From positions 20,473,716 to 20,537,715 of the forward strand of contig NC_045144.1 of assembly GCF_008831285.2 (NCBI RefSeq): a stretch of DNA of 64,000 nt, in the 5' to 3' direction. A model generated the notes under the pieces. It had not been told where the DNA came from and ran no database searches. It was given only the letters and a program-made list of their open reading frames with translations. A program made the translations under genes and the position numbers. Below are positions 1-12,061 of the stretch, in pieces. Position 1 is the stretch's first letter. The number at the start of each line of letters is the position of its first letter. Source of the DNA: Nymphaea colorata. Taxonomy: Eukaryota; Streptophyta; Magnoliopsida; Nymphaeales; Nymphaeaceae.

Positions 1-3000
1 ACCACAGCACAATATCCTTGTCCTGTATAGATCGATCCCTGCAAAGCAAACACGAAAAAAGAAAAGGTTGGTTCATGTCAGTCGTCACTTATAAAACTTT
101 TCCGCAGAAGGTTGATGTAATGGGATGGGTTTTGGCTGTCCTGTGGCAATGGTTTCTCAAATCTCAGCTGTACCATTCCTTGTGAAAACTAATGCCACTA
201 GTGTAAAAACTGAGTTCTTGGAGGTAAGGATGTACTTAAACGGTCTGGATTTGGGTCGGATGTCACAATCAAATTCTATGTAATTCGATTCCAATTCATA
301 CTTGAATTCAGATAAAAACCAAATTCACATCTGTCTAGTATAGGGTTTGGCATTTGCATGTAACTGGGTAGAAACCTATCCAATCCCAGTCATATAACAG
401 ATTCAGATTCAGTTATCAAAATGCATTTTGAACCTTATACACATTAGTAAATGGGTTCAGATTTCTTTACCATATCAAATATATGTGATCCTACATGCAT
501 CCCCAGAGGAGGTGTACCTAAGGAAAAGGTTCAGGGTTGTGTCTAGTAGTCATACCTTTGGGACCATACAGCAAGAGTATCATCTCCTTCGCTCTGGTAT
601 GCCAGCAACCCTCCTGCCCACTCCTCGTTTCTGTTGTAAGGAGTCACCCATATCTGCATTCCATTGAATTTCAAGGATAATATGCACCAGCAAAAGCAGG
701 TAATTAACGTGAACCGTACATGATGAAGGCAGAGTTATAGAAGAATATTACATGATGAAATCAGGCAATTAACATGAACATTACTCAATCTATAAGTTAT
801 GAAATAGCGTTAACTCCATGTGTGTTATCAATATCTCTACGTGTGATTCGTTGGAATATGCACTCCTACCTCTTTCTTTGCTTTTTCTAGGAAAGAAGTT
901 GGTTGAATATATAGATAAACTCTTTTTTATGCATCACTGGGATCTATGAACTAAACCAGATAGTTATATGAGTGAAACAAACCTGCTTATGAATTTGCAG
1001 TAAGAAGATCGAGTCTCATTACCTACGTACTAATGTAAAGTGGAGCTAAACATAAGCAGCGGAAGCTGTTTACCCCAAGTATCGATTACATGATGAAAGC
1101 ATAGCTATAGTGATGATTAAGCAGTGGTCTTTGATTGTTCTTATTATGCCATTTGTTCAAGTTTTTACACTGAATTAATCATGGTAAACATGATGAAAGC
1201 AGAGTTACGGAAGAAGAAATTGTGGTCAGACAGGAACCTGGTTGTTGGTGAAAGCCCCTCTTTGCTGTGGAGGATCACTCCCATCCAACAGACTTGCTGC
1301 TGTAGCTGCGGGGACGACCTTGTACCCAACTGGGTTGCCCACCCTCGTCTTCTTCGAAGGGTTCACCACATGAAACTCATAGGGCTGGTACAGGCTGAGC
1401 TTGACCTGGGCATCCTTTTCGGTCTGCGCCACCTCCCGGACCGCCTTCAAGAAACTTGTTCGCGGCGACTCGCCGGGACGTGTGTCCTGCCGCACCATTT
1501 TCACCTTAACGAACGAGTTGTCCGGCCCGTCGACGTCCATGTCTAGGTAGAAAGTCACGTAGTGATCATGGATAACCCCAATGAGGTTCTCGGACAGCAT
1601 CGTCCCATAGAGGTGCTCCTCATTCCTAGCCTGGTACGCTTGGTCCACACTTGTGTACTCGGTTCCCTTGGCCATTAGGATCCCACTCAGTCCCACCTAA
1701 AGAACCAAAGTTATATATAATCAAACAACCAAGTTTGGTATGTCAAATGGTTACATATACCCAGTTACCGACCCAAATCCAGACCTGTTTCATAGAATCT
1801 GATAAAGAAACTAGGATAAAAGAGACAGATCCAGACGCATCATGCAGTTCAAGATCTGGATCTGAATACCTTGATGCGAATCAGACCATCGGTTTGGAAT
1901 TCCCAATCCACTATGTAGTCATAGTTTGCCACAGATGCTGCCATTCTTACAACCAGAGTCACCTTCGGCCTCGCTTCTCGGATCTGTCACATTTTGGTGG
2001 CGCTTGTCAGGAATTCCAAGGAAAGGAAAAGTAAAGATATGAGAAAATCACATATGGAAAGTTTTCTCATGGTTGGTTCATCTGTGTGGAACTCTTAAAC
2101 CTGAGAAAAGTTACATTAGAACTTCACAATGGTTTCATTTTTATTGCTTTCCCTTATGAAGCGTTCTCCTGTTTGAAGTTTTACAATAAAAAAACACATA
2201 TTGAAACACAAAAAATATTTAAAAACATGCTCAAGTTTTGATGGAACAATAAAAACACTTAAATTTTAATATGAAACAAGCAGCTGAACTATATATATAT
2301 ATATATAACTCACCGGCAAGCCTGTGATGGGGCTCTCGGAGTGGCGCCAGGCGATGTCGCCGGCGTACCTCTCGAACATGCACACCATGTTCGGCCTGAC
2401 GTAGGGCCGGCCGTCTGCGGCCGGGAACACGCCGTCCATGTACCAGGCGTTCCTGGGGCAGTCGTTCAGCGGGTCCAGCGGCATGGCCTGCAGACCGAAC
2501 CCGTACTCACCAGCATCCATGTAGGTCTTGAAGTACCAAGCGTCCGTCGGGTCCATATACGGCACGAATAGCTCGGACGTGAATCCCTTGTACATAACCC
2601 GCCGGAGCTCGCCGGTGTCCGGGTCCCGGAACGACGCCTGCGAGACGATGACCCCGGCCCTCGTGTCCGGTTTCAGGTGGAACTCCCAGCCGCTCCACTT
2701 GACCTGGTGACCGTCCACCACCTCGAAGCTCGGGCCATTGGGCTGCTCCAGCGATACGGGGTTGAGCTGCCGATTCCGGCCGGCGTCCGGCTGGGCTCCG
2801 GCCCGGTAGTCGGTGCCCTCTGCCTTGGGTATGGGTACCTCCCTACCCACGTCTCGCACCCAAAGGGTGCGCATCGTATCCAGGTCTACCAGGGCGGTCA
2901 GCCCCTCTATGGGCCTCATGTAGAAATTGGCCGTGTCCTTGGCGGAGTAGCACTGCACCTTGATCACCCTCTTCCCCGCCTCCTCCCGCCCGTACCAACC

Positions 3001-3666
3001 GGCCGACACCGGCAGGCAGGCGAGGTCGCCGAGCTCGACGCCGCGGCGGCGGACGGAGGCATTGAACTGCGGGTCCTTGAGGGGGGCAAAGGTAGCGAGA
3101 TTCATCTCCTCCATGGTCATGGTGGGGTACCCCGAGGTGCTGATCACCTGGTCTCCGGCGATCATGGAGGACTGAAGGTCGACGGTGAGGCGGTGGGTCT
3201 TGCCCTCCATGAGTACCAGCACGGAGGCCTTCCTCGTGGGGAGGGGGCTGTTGCTGCCCTTCTTCCATGACAGCACCTCCGCCTTGTCCGGCTCCTCTAG
3301 GACCATGGAGTGGATCTGTGGATGGCTGGAGAAGAGGGGGCTGGCGTAGAGTATGGACCGGACCTTCTCTATTTCTTGCAGGGTCAGGGGGTCGAGTGGG
3401 TGCTTTGGGGTTCTCCTCTCGTGGGGGATGGCCTCGAAGCCGGGGAACAGGGGATTGATGTTGGCGGAGCTCGGCCTTCTGCTGCCCTGCATCTTCCTGC
3501 TGCTGGAGGAGGAACCACACCATGGTGAGCTCCCACAGTGGAGAAGCTGGTCCTTGATGGGGATCGCATCTAAGGGTGGCAGGTTAGTGGAAGAACGCAG
3601 CAAGAGCAGGAAGAGAAGACAGCCTAAGACCAGGATCAGGAAGCGCAGCAGATGTCTAGACTCCAT
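1..3666 (-). CDS. CuAO: Copper-containing primary amine oxidase, 3' end cut by window edge
   Basis: This enzyme oxidises primary amines such as putrescine to an aldehyde, ammonia and H2O2, using copper and a topaquinone made from a tyrosine. Exons in coding order are 3666-2314, 1983-1870, 1696-1238, 653-556 and 38-1. All visible junctions are GT-AG and the phases join. The visible protein is about 687 residues; families run about 650-780, so roughly 65-90 residues and the stop lie outside. Residues 1-30 form a hydrophobic signal or anchor, suggesting a secreted form. N-terminal amine oxidase domains span about 88-285 and the catalytic domain starts near 300. The catalytic Asp is D384 in TYMDAGEYGFG, C403 and C429 are the likely disulfide, Y472 in ANYDY is the topaquinone precursor, and H532 and H534 in VIHDHY bind copper. 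The third copper His falls beyond the edge. The open frame continues 105 codons upstream, but the Met at 3666 precedes the hydrophobic segment and fits the family. The visible part shows no damage. Confidence 0.95.
39..555 (-). other. Amine oxidase intron 4, with a dispersed repeat fragment
   Basis: GT-AG intron between exons ending in AVWSQ and resuming at RDRSIQDKDIVLW. Positions about 236-440 carry alternating GGATTTGG / AATTCAGAT-type motifs typical of the AT-rich repeat called family B here (see 27187-27650). No other structure was seen. Confidence 0.75.
654..1237 (-). other. Amine oxidase intron 3, with a repeated motif
   Basis: Intron between the codons for TNNQ and IWVTPY. It contains several imperfect copies of ACATGATGAAAGCAGAGTTA at about 718, 750, 1090 and 1189, and two of AATTAACATGAAC at about 702 and 766. 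These look like decayed local duplications. The acceptor is a clean CAG at 654-656. Confidence 0.75.
1984..2313 (-). other. Amine oxidase intron 1
   Basis: 330-base GT-AG intron with donor GTGAGT at 2313-2308, followed directly by a short (AT)n tract at 2291-2307. It lies between codons for ITGLP and IREARP, a junction that keeps reading phase. The adjacent intron 2 (1697-1869) carries a GACCCAAATCCAGACC / AGATCTGGATCTGA stretch resembling family B repeats. Confidence 0.75.
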
Positions 3667-4000
3667 GGCTGCTCTCTCTTTCTCTGTTACTGTAGTTGTG
3701 GTTCTGATGAAGATGACAAGGGGATGAGGGAATGGCCAATATACTTGGAAGAGACAAAAATCTCCGGCGTGAGGAATCTCCAAAAGAGACGATTCAAGTT
3801 TCACGAAAAAAAAAAGGATGATGGAAGTAAAGGAATCTCCATTAGGCCAATTTCTTGGCCTCTCACTCCCTGTAGTTATCCACTGGTCAGTAAGGGACAA
3901 GCGGCTTACGAAAGTACTTCCTCCAACTATGTCCTGCCTTTGCCAACAAACCCCAACTATAGCTTTGCTTGAGAAAACCAATTATTTCCACATTTATTTA

Positions 4001-4008
4001 TATTTATA
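4001..4008 (-). promoter_or_regulatory. Possible TATA box of the amine oxidase gene
   Basis: TATAAATA on the minus strand, about 335 bases before the start codon at 3666. It would imply a 5' leader of roughly 300 bases. The surroundings are very AT-rich, so chance occurrence is likely. Confidence 0.25.
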
Positions 4009-4009
4009 A

Positions 4010-5126
4010 TATTAAAAAAATATAAAATTGGATATAATTATCATAGTGACTTTCAACATTTCTTTGTGTACCTTATTTTATCTAAATTTATGTTTTTCTA
4101 GGCCAAGGGCATGATATAATTTAAAATCTTAAAAAACTAAAAGCTTTTCATTAATTTTCTTAGAAAGAAAACCCAAACTCTGGCATGATTCTCAAATCCA
4201 TATATTACAATACGTGGCTTTTATATTTTAAGCTGAATTGATTTGCCTTATGATAGGGTAGGGCTGCCAGAGAATTCATGTTGTTAGTTTGATTCTTGTG
4301 GTCGTTATGTTTTTGATCTATATTGAGTAGAGCGTTGCAATATCCTGACTCATTTCTAAGCTCTAATTGATGCGGCCTTAGAGCCCGGGAGTGCTTTAGG
4401 TTTTCTTTGGAAAGCAATTACTCATGAAAGTTAGTTGGATGATTTATCATAAGTTTTAGATTCCCTTTATTTTGTTTGCTTGTGACATATATGAATCTTT
4501 GAAGCTAGTGTTTTATAAGAACCCACTTTGGTATATTTCTATTGGTCATCCAAACTCAAATGGACCCTTCAAAGTTGGTGTGGTAGCTAAGCAAGAAAGC
4601 ACTATTTCTCTATATAAGGTTAATTAATTTTCTATACATGCAATACTAACTAAACTATGTATAATATAATTTCATTCACAATTACATAATTAAACGGACG
4701 TCTGTTCTATTTGATCCTTCAGCAGAATAGACAGTGCGCAATATAGTTGAACAAAAAGGCACTTTAACATTAAATCTTCGAAAAAGTAAAACCATAAATA
4801 TATTATTAGTTTCTTTTAAAAAGTTTAACGATTTGGATATCTTATCTATCTACTATTAAAATTTAGAAATTTTCTTTTTGAGGACTTTGTTTAAATAGTT
4901 GATGAAGTTTTAAAAGAATAATTAATTCTAAAGAGCTGCATATAAGTTTTCATCAATTTAATTTCAATTATTAAATTATAAGACCTTATAAGCTAGCCAA
5001 TGTAGTAGAGCAAGTATTCCCACATTTAAATGATACAATGACATTGTGCACCGCCACAATCTAGTTTTCCATTTTATAAATATTTTAGATAAGTGAATCT
5101 GATTAGGTCCGTGCAGTGGAGATCGG

Positions 5127-5191
<65 letters not shown>

Positions 5192-5702
5192 GTGAAGGTG
5201 CATCTGCGTTTACAAAGCCTCCCCATTTATTTTGCATCCTGGCTCTCAAGTATCGAAAATAAATAATTTTTTTAAATATACATATACACGGTATATTGAA
5301 ATGCAAAATATGAAGATTTGTACGACTAAAATTGCATGCGTAAATTATATTTTATAAAGTTTCAAAAATTAATTGTTTAAGCCATTGTGACTTATAAAAT
5401 TTAAGTTAGAAGCACATTTTCAAAGAATATTTATACCATTAAATTTATGAAATATATAGGATCACCAAGAGTCCTTGTTTAAGGCGCATGGTATCGAAAA
5501 ATGATTTTTTAGATTGAGGATTGCCATCCTTGAGGCCAATCCTCGCCTTCCTCTTTCTTCTTCCAGTAAAAAGGGGGAGAGCCAGATTGATATAGACCAT
5601 CCAATCTTTTCAGATCAAACGGCCCAGATCTCTATCCACCGGTCATTTTGAATGGATTCTACTCCTATCCTAGTTGGTTGGCAATTGAAAGGCCTCTCCT
5701 AT
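4010..5702. other. AT-rich intergenic DNA with a CT/AT microsatellite
   Basis: No coding signal was seen on either strand. A compound (TC)n tract at 5127-5140 runs straight into (AT)n at 5141-5187. The rest is unstructured AT-rich sequence. Confidence 0.6.
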
Positions 5703-5775
5703 TCCTAAGGGGGTTGGTGCAATGTCCGAGGTAGGAGCACGTCTTTGTTTCGATCTCCCATGGCGTCAACCTTCT
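5703..5775 (+). mobile_element. tRNA-like SINE head
   Basis: A box A-like TGGTGCAATGTCC is followed about 30 bases later by a box B-like GTTTCGATCTCCC, as in RNA polymerase III promoters of tRNA-derived SINEs. A second box A-like start (TTTGGTGCAATGG) lies at about 6447. No cloverleaf can be drawn, so this is not a tRNA gene. Confidence 0.4.
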
Positions 5776-6635
5776 GTGCTGCAAATAAAGAGACATCGAT
5801 ACGCAAATAGTGCAAAGCGGAGCCTTAAACTCAGGTAGGAGAAGGGATGGTTGGAGGGCTTGGGCGACAAGATTAGCCTCTCGCTCGCTCACCGGAAATT
5901 CAAAGGCCTCTTCTTTTTTAAAGGATGTGACTAGTTTCTACTCCGGTCTCCATCTTGGCTTTCTGACAATCAGGCTGTCGTCGGTATGTGGATTTGTCCA
6001 TTATAATGGGCAAAGTGCCAACTTAGTGGGCAAAAAGGTGAAGAAGATGCACTCAAATTAAAAGGGGGTTCCTTTGCTTTCTTTCGAAACGATTTGCAAT
6101 TTTGGTTTTTCAAGAAAAATTCCTTTGTTTTTTTTTTTTTATTTTTATGTTATTTTTTAGAAGGTGGATTTGTCAATTCATTTAATAGATTAAAGAAGGA
6201 AGAAATTAGTTGTTATTCCTACGTTTGGTATGAACAGACCAATCAACTGTAAAACCATTAATGTTATCAATATTATCACATATTGGGAGATATGCATCAT
6301 ATTGGTCGCTACTAAAAACGAGACATTGCGACAAAAGGTAATATTGCTACTTTTATCTCTAATCTTTTAATTCACTTAAATGTTAGAAGAAAGGTAGTAG
6401 GACTTATGTGTGTGTGTGTGTGTGAGAGAGAGATTTTTGAGGAGTTTGGTGCAATGGATGGGGCGAGGGTTGATTGCGGCCTTTGTTTTAAAAACTTCAT
6501 TGGCGGGGTGTCACTTCAAAGCACCGAAAGTTGCCGTAGACCGTCAAGGAAAGAGAGAAGGGAATACTTCAGTCTCTACTCACCCAAAGGAGAGAGAGAA
6601 AGAGAGTTTTGTTGTGGACTCAGGGCTAAAACATA

Positions 6636-6705
6636 CTTATTATTAGTGTTTAGCTTTGCATTTAACTACTTATTATTAGAGTTTAGCTTTGCATTTAACC
6701 GTGAT
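6636..6705 (+). repeat. 35-base direct duplication
   Basis: Two adjacent copies of a segment reading ACTTATTATTAG then GTTTAGCTTTGCATTTAAC, differing at two or three bases. Confidence 0.7.
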
Positions 6706-7075
6706 AAACTGGAGATATGTAATCATTTTTCGGGGTTGGAGCTAGAACATTTTCCTGGATTTAGGGGTTCAGTAGTTGAAGCAAAATAGTGGAGGATTTT
6801 CAGAAGAATTGGAAGTTCTTGCATTTTTTTATTATCACCAAAACATAAATGTATTTTTTCTTTTGAAAATTTCTAAAAAGACAAATATTTCATGAAAAGA
6901 AAAATCAGAAAAGTGGGGATGAATTCCCTCATGCCTCATATCCATCCAAAAACCTGAAAAAGGGAGAAAGAAGAAAATAAGAGGCTGGGACAGAGCCATG
7001 AAATAATTTTCTTTGACAACAATACATTAAGTGTTTCTTTAGCAAAAAGTTGGAGCTCTAAGCTCAAAGTTAAAT

Positions 7076-7250
7076 TTCAAAAAAAAAAAAATATTATGCC
7101 TCTTTAGTTTTTTAATTTTGATATGGGTTGAAATATAATTTTTCAAAAATTTTATATAAAACAAGTGAAATTTTCTAAAATTTTACATGTAAATTTTTAT
7201 TTTTTTAAAAAGTGGGGACATGGCTCTTGCGGGCAATTGCCCATACAAAC
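7076..7250 (+). mobile_element. AT-rich hAT-like repeat copy (family C)
   Basis: Contains the core ATAAAACAAGTGAAATTTTC then ACATGTAAATTT, shared with 58323-58503 in the same orientation and with 18600-18770 and 59545-59700 in reverse. It ends in GGGCAATTGCCCATAC, a variant of the near-palindrome found in related elements. Its ends are not well resolved. Confidence 0.5.
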
Positions 7251-7373
7251 CTACAAAAAATGCTTATATTCATATCGATGTTGTAGAGATTTTTTTTTTT
7301 TCATTTACATATTAGTGCTTGTTAAAATTTTATAACTAGTGCACCTTAAACATAATTTTTTAACTCTGCCTTT

Positions 7374-7668
7374 CAGTGTCGGAGCTAGAAAATTTTGACT
7401 TAGGAGCACTAACCGTTCTCTCGCTTAAGAGAATGAGTGATTGCAGGGCACTGACTCATGTTTGGTGGTGGTGGTGTGGGCACTACATGCGGTTGGACCT
7501 AGCTGAACATAGGTCCAGCTTAATCACAATATAAGATTTCAGAAGCTGGTGTGGGCACCACATGCGGTTGGACCTAGCTGAACCTAAGTCCAGCTTAATC
7601 ACAATATAAGATTTCAGGAGCTCGTGTGGGCAGTGGTCTACGCCAGTCACACAGTAACTCCGCTACTG
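7374..7668 (+). mobile_element. hAT-like non-autonomous inverted-repeat element
   Basis: The left end CAGTGTCGGAGCTAG pairs with the right end, whose reverse complement is CAGTAGCGGAGTTAC. Flanking octamers CTGCCTTT (7366-7373) and CTGCTCTT (7669-7676) agree at 6 of 8 positions, fitting an aged 8-bp target duplication. Inside is a 75-base tandem duplication (7486 and 7561) containing CATGCGGTTGGACC. It has no coding capacity. Assignment to hAT rests on the CAGNG-type end and the 8-bp duplication. Confidence 0.6.
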
Positions 7669-8217
7669 CTGCTCTTGTTTTGAGTTTGCCCAAATCAGTT
7701 TTATGTGTAGTCAAATCATGTATAGAGTTTAATAAAGTCCCTCGGCGTAGGTGTGGTTTGCTGAGTCACAAGCCAAAGAAAAAAGCAAATTTCTTCTCGA
7801 TTCAATTACAGACCGTTGAAATTTTGGGCAAAAAGTTGCACCCACAAGACAAGCATGGCATGGCAATTCCATTAACTTGAGAATAAAAGAGCTTTGTGTC
7901 AATGTCACCATGGAGATACAATGGAAGCAAGACATCTGGATGTGAACAAAATCCAGAAATTCTAACCAGATTGTATTTTGCTGTTTCTAACAGAGACAAA
8001 GAAGAGTGCTTCTGACCTAATGCTCTCCATCAAATAGGCACAACAAGAAAGCTGATGCAACATGATTTTGACACATGAACGCATATATGCAAAGTAAATC
8101 AAGTCATTAGCGCACTCATTATGAGCTGCTAATCGATTATTATTAAAGTGGTACGTGTAAGATTTGTTTTTTAACAAATATATGATTTTGAATTTGGAAA
8201 AGCAAGAAAATATTGCA

Positions 8218-8218
8218 C

Positions 8219-8279
<61 letters not shown>
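8218..8279. repeat. (CT)n(AT)n compound microsatellite
   Basis: About nine CT units pass directly into about 22 AT units. Confidence 0.95.
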
Positions 8280-8281
<2 letters not shown>

Positions 8282-8550
8282 CAGCTACCATCAATTCAGG
8301 CCATGATTTTGGAGAGACAGAGTTGGTTCTCATTTAATTAGTTTAATCAGCTGTGTAGTTTTGTTGGTTCCATAGTTCAGGCCGGTCTTCCAAGCATCCT
8401 TTACAGGGAGCAAGGAAGCTCCCAATTTTCATTATTAGATCACATCAGGATTCATAGCATCAAACAATGAAAGCGAACACTAACAGCTATAACCAGATTC
8501 AACCTTCCATCCACATCCCTGTAATATTTCTTATCATCCTCCCTTGAGTT

Positions 8551-8750
8551 TGTGTGGGCTGTTGTCCACATAGTCTCATAAAATTTGGTTACTTACATAT
8601 TGGTCGTTCCCAAATCGTTTGCTCATTTATATATTTATTGCCCCTAAATCATTTTGTTTTTTTTGTTTTTGAATTAATAAGAGAATAACTATGAGGTACC
8701 AATATATAAATCAGCCAGGTGAGTATGTGTGGGCAATTGCCCACGCACTG
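8551..8750. repeat. Two near-palindromic TGTGGGC motifs
   Basis: TGTGGGCTGTTGTCCACA at about 8551-8568 and TGTGGGCAATTGCCCACG at 8727-8744. Both are variants of the near-palindrome seen in the hAT-like family. Complete element ends were not found. Confidence 0.45.
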
Positions 8751-8902
8751 CCTCGACCACTCTCTTGTGCACATGCCTACCCAGCAGCTGCTCATATTGC
8801 AACTCTTGCACTTCATTCCTCCACTTGATTGACCTACATGCTACAATATAGAACCGCCAAACTAATTTCCTCTTATCATCTGCTTTGCTGAGTCCCTGTT
8901 AG

Positions 8903-9200
8903 CATGCATCACCATGTTCCTTCCTCACCATATCTTCCAGAACACTACATGGAACCTAATTTTCCTTGCAAACAACATTATTCTTGTTCCCTTCCATCTT
9001 CAGTTTGCATGCATCACCATGTTCCCTTGCAAACAACATTATTCGCGACAGCTGAAACCGTTGCTAAAGTAATAGTTAATACTGACGGTCGCTACCGTCT
9101 GTCATTACTCTTCCCTCAACGCCAAAGTAGCCATCAGTATGTCATTTGCCAACTGCGACTGTTGGCCTTTGCTGATGGCCAAAACCATCTGTAATGGCGT
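8903..9200. mobile_element. Decayed CACTA-like region with a duplicated leader
   Basis: GCATGCATCACCATGTTCC occurs at about 8903 and 9006, and CCTTGCAAACAACATTATTC at about 8966 and 9024, so a short block was duplicated. It is followed by imperfect inverted motifs such as GACGGTCGCTACCGTC and CATCAG/CTGATGG. Such motifs are typical of the subterminal repeats of CACTA (En/Spm) elements. No transposase or CACTA ends were found. Confidence 0.3.
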
Positions 9201-9629
9201 GAGCAGGAGGAGGAGTATTTCTTTCAACCTTTTAAGAGGAAGCCCAAGCTCCCACTCATCCTCTCGTTCCCTTAAGATGTGGGGTTTACTTTCAGTGCGG
9301 TGAGATGCCATTCATACTGTGCTTCAACTTGCACGCCACTGGGCTCTTTTTTTGTAACACAAAGAGTTGACGTTTTGGATATTCAAAACAAGAATTGGCT
9401 GCCTACCAACACTCGCTTTAGCCATTGCACCAATCTTCTCGAGGACCAAAGCCGTCGTAATTGCGAGAACGGTTGCGGCAACGAATTGTCGATCTTTCCT
9501 CTGTAACCAGGCACCGCAATTGGGTGAATTATTGTAAATTTGGTACCTGAACACATCCACTGAGCTCGAAGCTTGAACACACAACCAGCTAGATTTGCTA
9601 ATATAAGGCAGAGAGGGGTTGATCATCTT

Positions 9630-11720
9630 TAGAAGAAGGTGAGGAAACCAAACTCATGTGACAACTTTTAGTCCTGCGTGAGGGCATGATCAATGGACAA
9701 CACTTTATTGTGATCAATTTTTTTTTTTTTTTCTACATCATGATATTCTCGAGGTAGGTTTGTGCGTTCGGTGCCTCAAATGACTAAAGTGCCTTTGACA
9801 GAAACAAGTTAAAAGAGGTAAAAACGTCTAGCACAAGGACAAAAATCGAAAGGTGAAAATATCTAAAAACTTATTTTAAAATTATTTTTCAAATCTGTGA
9901 GTAGAAATTCAACTATTCCAAGAGGTAGGCGCGTTCTATCGGTGTTTTTGCAACAAAAAAAAACTTTTTAGTTTAACAAAACGTGTTTTATCATGGATAT
10001 TCACTAAACAAATCCTAAACATGATATAATCATAGTAACAGAAAACAACTAAACAAGTCTTTTTTTGAAAACGAATGCGAAAAAAATGTGATAAAATTAA
10101 CTAGCTATTTAAAACTTAAGAAAAAAACATGTTTTTCTGAAAAAAAAAGTTAAAAACGCATTTTAAACTCGATTTTTAGTGTTTTTTTTTATTTTTTAGT
10201 TTTTTTTCATTTTTTTCAGTTTTTTAATGTCAAACATTTTTTTTTATTTTTTATTTTTATTTGTTGCAAATCTACTTATCTCTTGATGTTTGTGTTATTA
10301 GTTTCTCACTTATTTTATTTTTTTTCATATTTTTAGTTTTTTAAAATTTTTAAAAACTTACCATATTTTTTGTTCTTTCTGTTTTTTTATGTCTGAGATG
10401 TTATTTGTGGCTCTGAATTATCAATAAGATTGCACCCCAAAAAAAAGGAAAATTGGTTGATTGTAGTGCATCAGACAAACTATTTGATTTTCAGCTTGGC
10501 TTATAACGCTTTTGAAGGAATTGTGACGAAGGACCGGTTAAGCATCCAGTTTTTATTTTGAATATTAGAGGTGTCAATTTATATATTATAAAAATGAGTT
10601 ACTTACTGGTCTATAAGTTGAAGCACATCATCCATTTTTTGCCGAGCATGGATCTCACCCACTCACCGAAAATTTTTGCATTTATTTAAAATTTAAAGAT
10701 TTGAAACATAATAATAACAACACGATTATTTTTACTGTTAAAATTTCATACGCATACCAACTTAAATGTCGGATTTGAACAATAATTGCCATAAGATAGG
10801 GATAATAAAGGGCAGTAGAGACATCATTTAATAACCAATTAAAGTTTCAAACCAATTAGTCTGATTGAAAAAGGAAATCATCCATGTCTGATTAGTGAGC
10901 GAATATGAGTTCATTGACAATCGGGTCCGAGGGCGTCCGAATCCGGCGAGATGTGAAAAAAGATCCAAATTCAGTTTTTGGGTTTTCTGGTACTGTGGGG
11001 ATCATGTTTGACTGCCTGGAAAAACTTTCCCTGGCTAACCTGATTTGAGAAAAGTTTTCCGAGAATTTTCTCCCACTGGAAATATTTTCCCATTTACACC
11101 TGCAACAGTCATCTAATGTCATGCTTCCCACTGTTTGATTGAATGTTGTAAGGGCCACAACGTATTTTCTGTTTGAGATAATAATTTATCTGGGCAATAT
11201 ATATAGGTCTCTAAAAATAAAAAATATGTAAATCAGGATAGATATTTAACATATAGACACGTATTGTTGCGAAATTAATTTTCTACGAAAGCGTGAAGAC
11301 CACCCACTTACTACATGAAATGTAAGGTTAGTGTTTACTCTTGAGATTTGAGAATGCAAAAATCACATGCATTCATATGGCGTTAATTTTGTATGATGTA
11401 TGCTAAGTTAGAATTCAGAAGGGTTCAAAAATCAAGAGCTTGATATTTGCATCTTATATAATCTTTAACTTGATCTGTACAGAAGAAAGCATGATTTTCA
11501 TGTTGATTCTTATGTTTTCAGCAATAGAAGTTGCATGCATACAGTAACCTCTGCATGCATCTCTCTCTCTTTCTCATGCATATTCATGCTAATCTTATTT
11601 CTTTAGGTTGAAGAGTAGATTAAAGTTGCAGAACTATAAGCCCTGGGTTAGGTAGATGTCTCCCGATAAAATTGGAACAAAGAGGAGATTAAAGTTCAGA
11701 AACTATAAACCTAAGGGGTT
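9630..11720. other. Intergenic AT-rich DNA, nothing recognised
   Basis: Homopolymer-rich T and A tracts fill 9720-9740 and 10060-10400. The latter resembles the AT-rich family F segments at 14497 and 18000. No gene was seen. The short minus-strand frame near 10892-11158 has no recognisable domain. Confidence 0.5.
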
Positions 11721-11725
11721 ATGTG

Positions 11726-12061
11726 TAAGCCTGCGCATCGGCTCTGGCCGGTCCGACACCCGAAACTCGAGCCCGGTCTCAACCCTATACTCGAAACAGA
11801 GACCTGGGCTCGACCCAGTTAAAATATTTTTTTTAAATATAAAATAAAAATTTTAATATATAATATACTTTTAATAATAAAATTTAGAACATTATTAAAA
11901 TAAAAATAATATTAAAAAGTATATTGAGTCGAATCAGGTCCCATCGGGATAATCCGAGCCGGCCCGGTACGTTATCAGGTTGGTCAGGGCCAGTTTTTTT
12001 GGGGCCTAACCCGGGCCGGATCTGGCCGAGTACCGGGTACCTGGCACGATGCCCAGCCCTA
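11726..12061. mobile_element. GC-armed, AT-cored inverted repeat (family A)
   Basis: The left arm AAGCCTGCGCATCGGCTC pairs with the right arm, whose reverse complement is TAGGGCTGGGCATCGTGCC. The arms are GC-rich (CCGGTCCGACACCC..., GGCCGGATCTGGCC) and enclose about 110 bases of almost pure A/T. Related copies lie at 20867-21040 and 54520-54800. Confidence 0.5.

Noticed and set aside
2677-3270. 197-codon plus-strand frame and similar frames over amine oxidase exon 1
   Set aside because: These are shadows of the GC-rich exon; the minus strand carries all catalytic motifs.
3667-3981. Extension of the amine oxidase reading frame 105 codons upstream
   Set aside because: The extra residues have no family similarity and precede the hydrophobic N-terminus. 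The Met at 3666 is the sensible start.
10892-11158. 88-codon minus-strand frame
   Set aside because: It has no recognisable domain and unremarkable composition. The region has repeated TGTTTGATTG phrases and is probably an old repeat.
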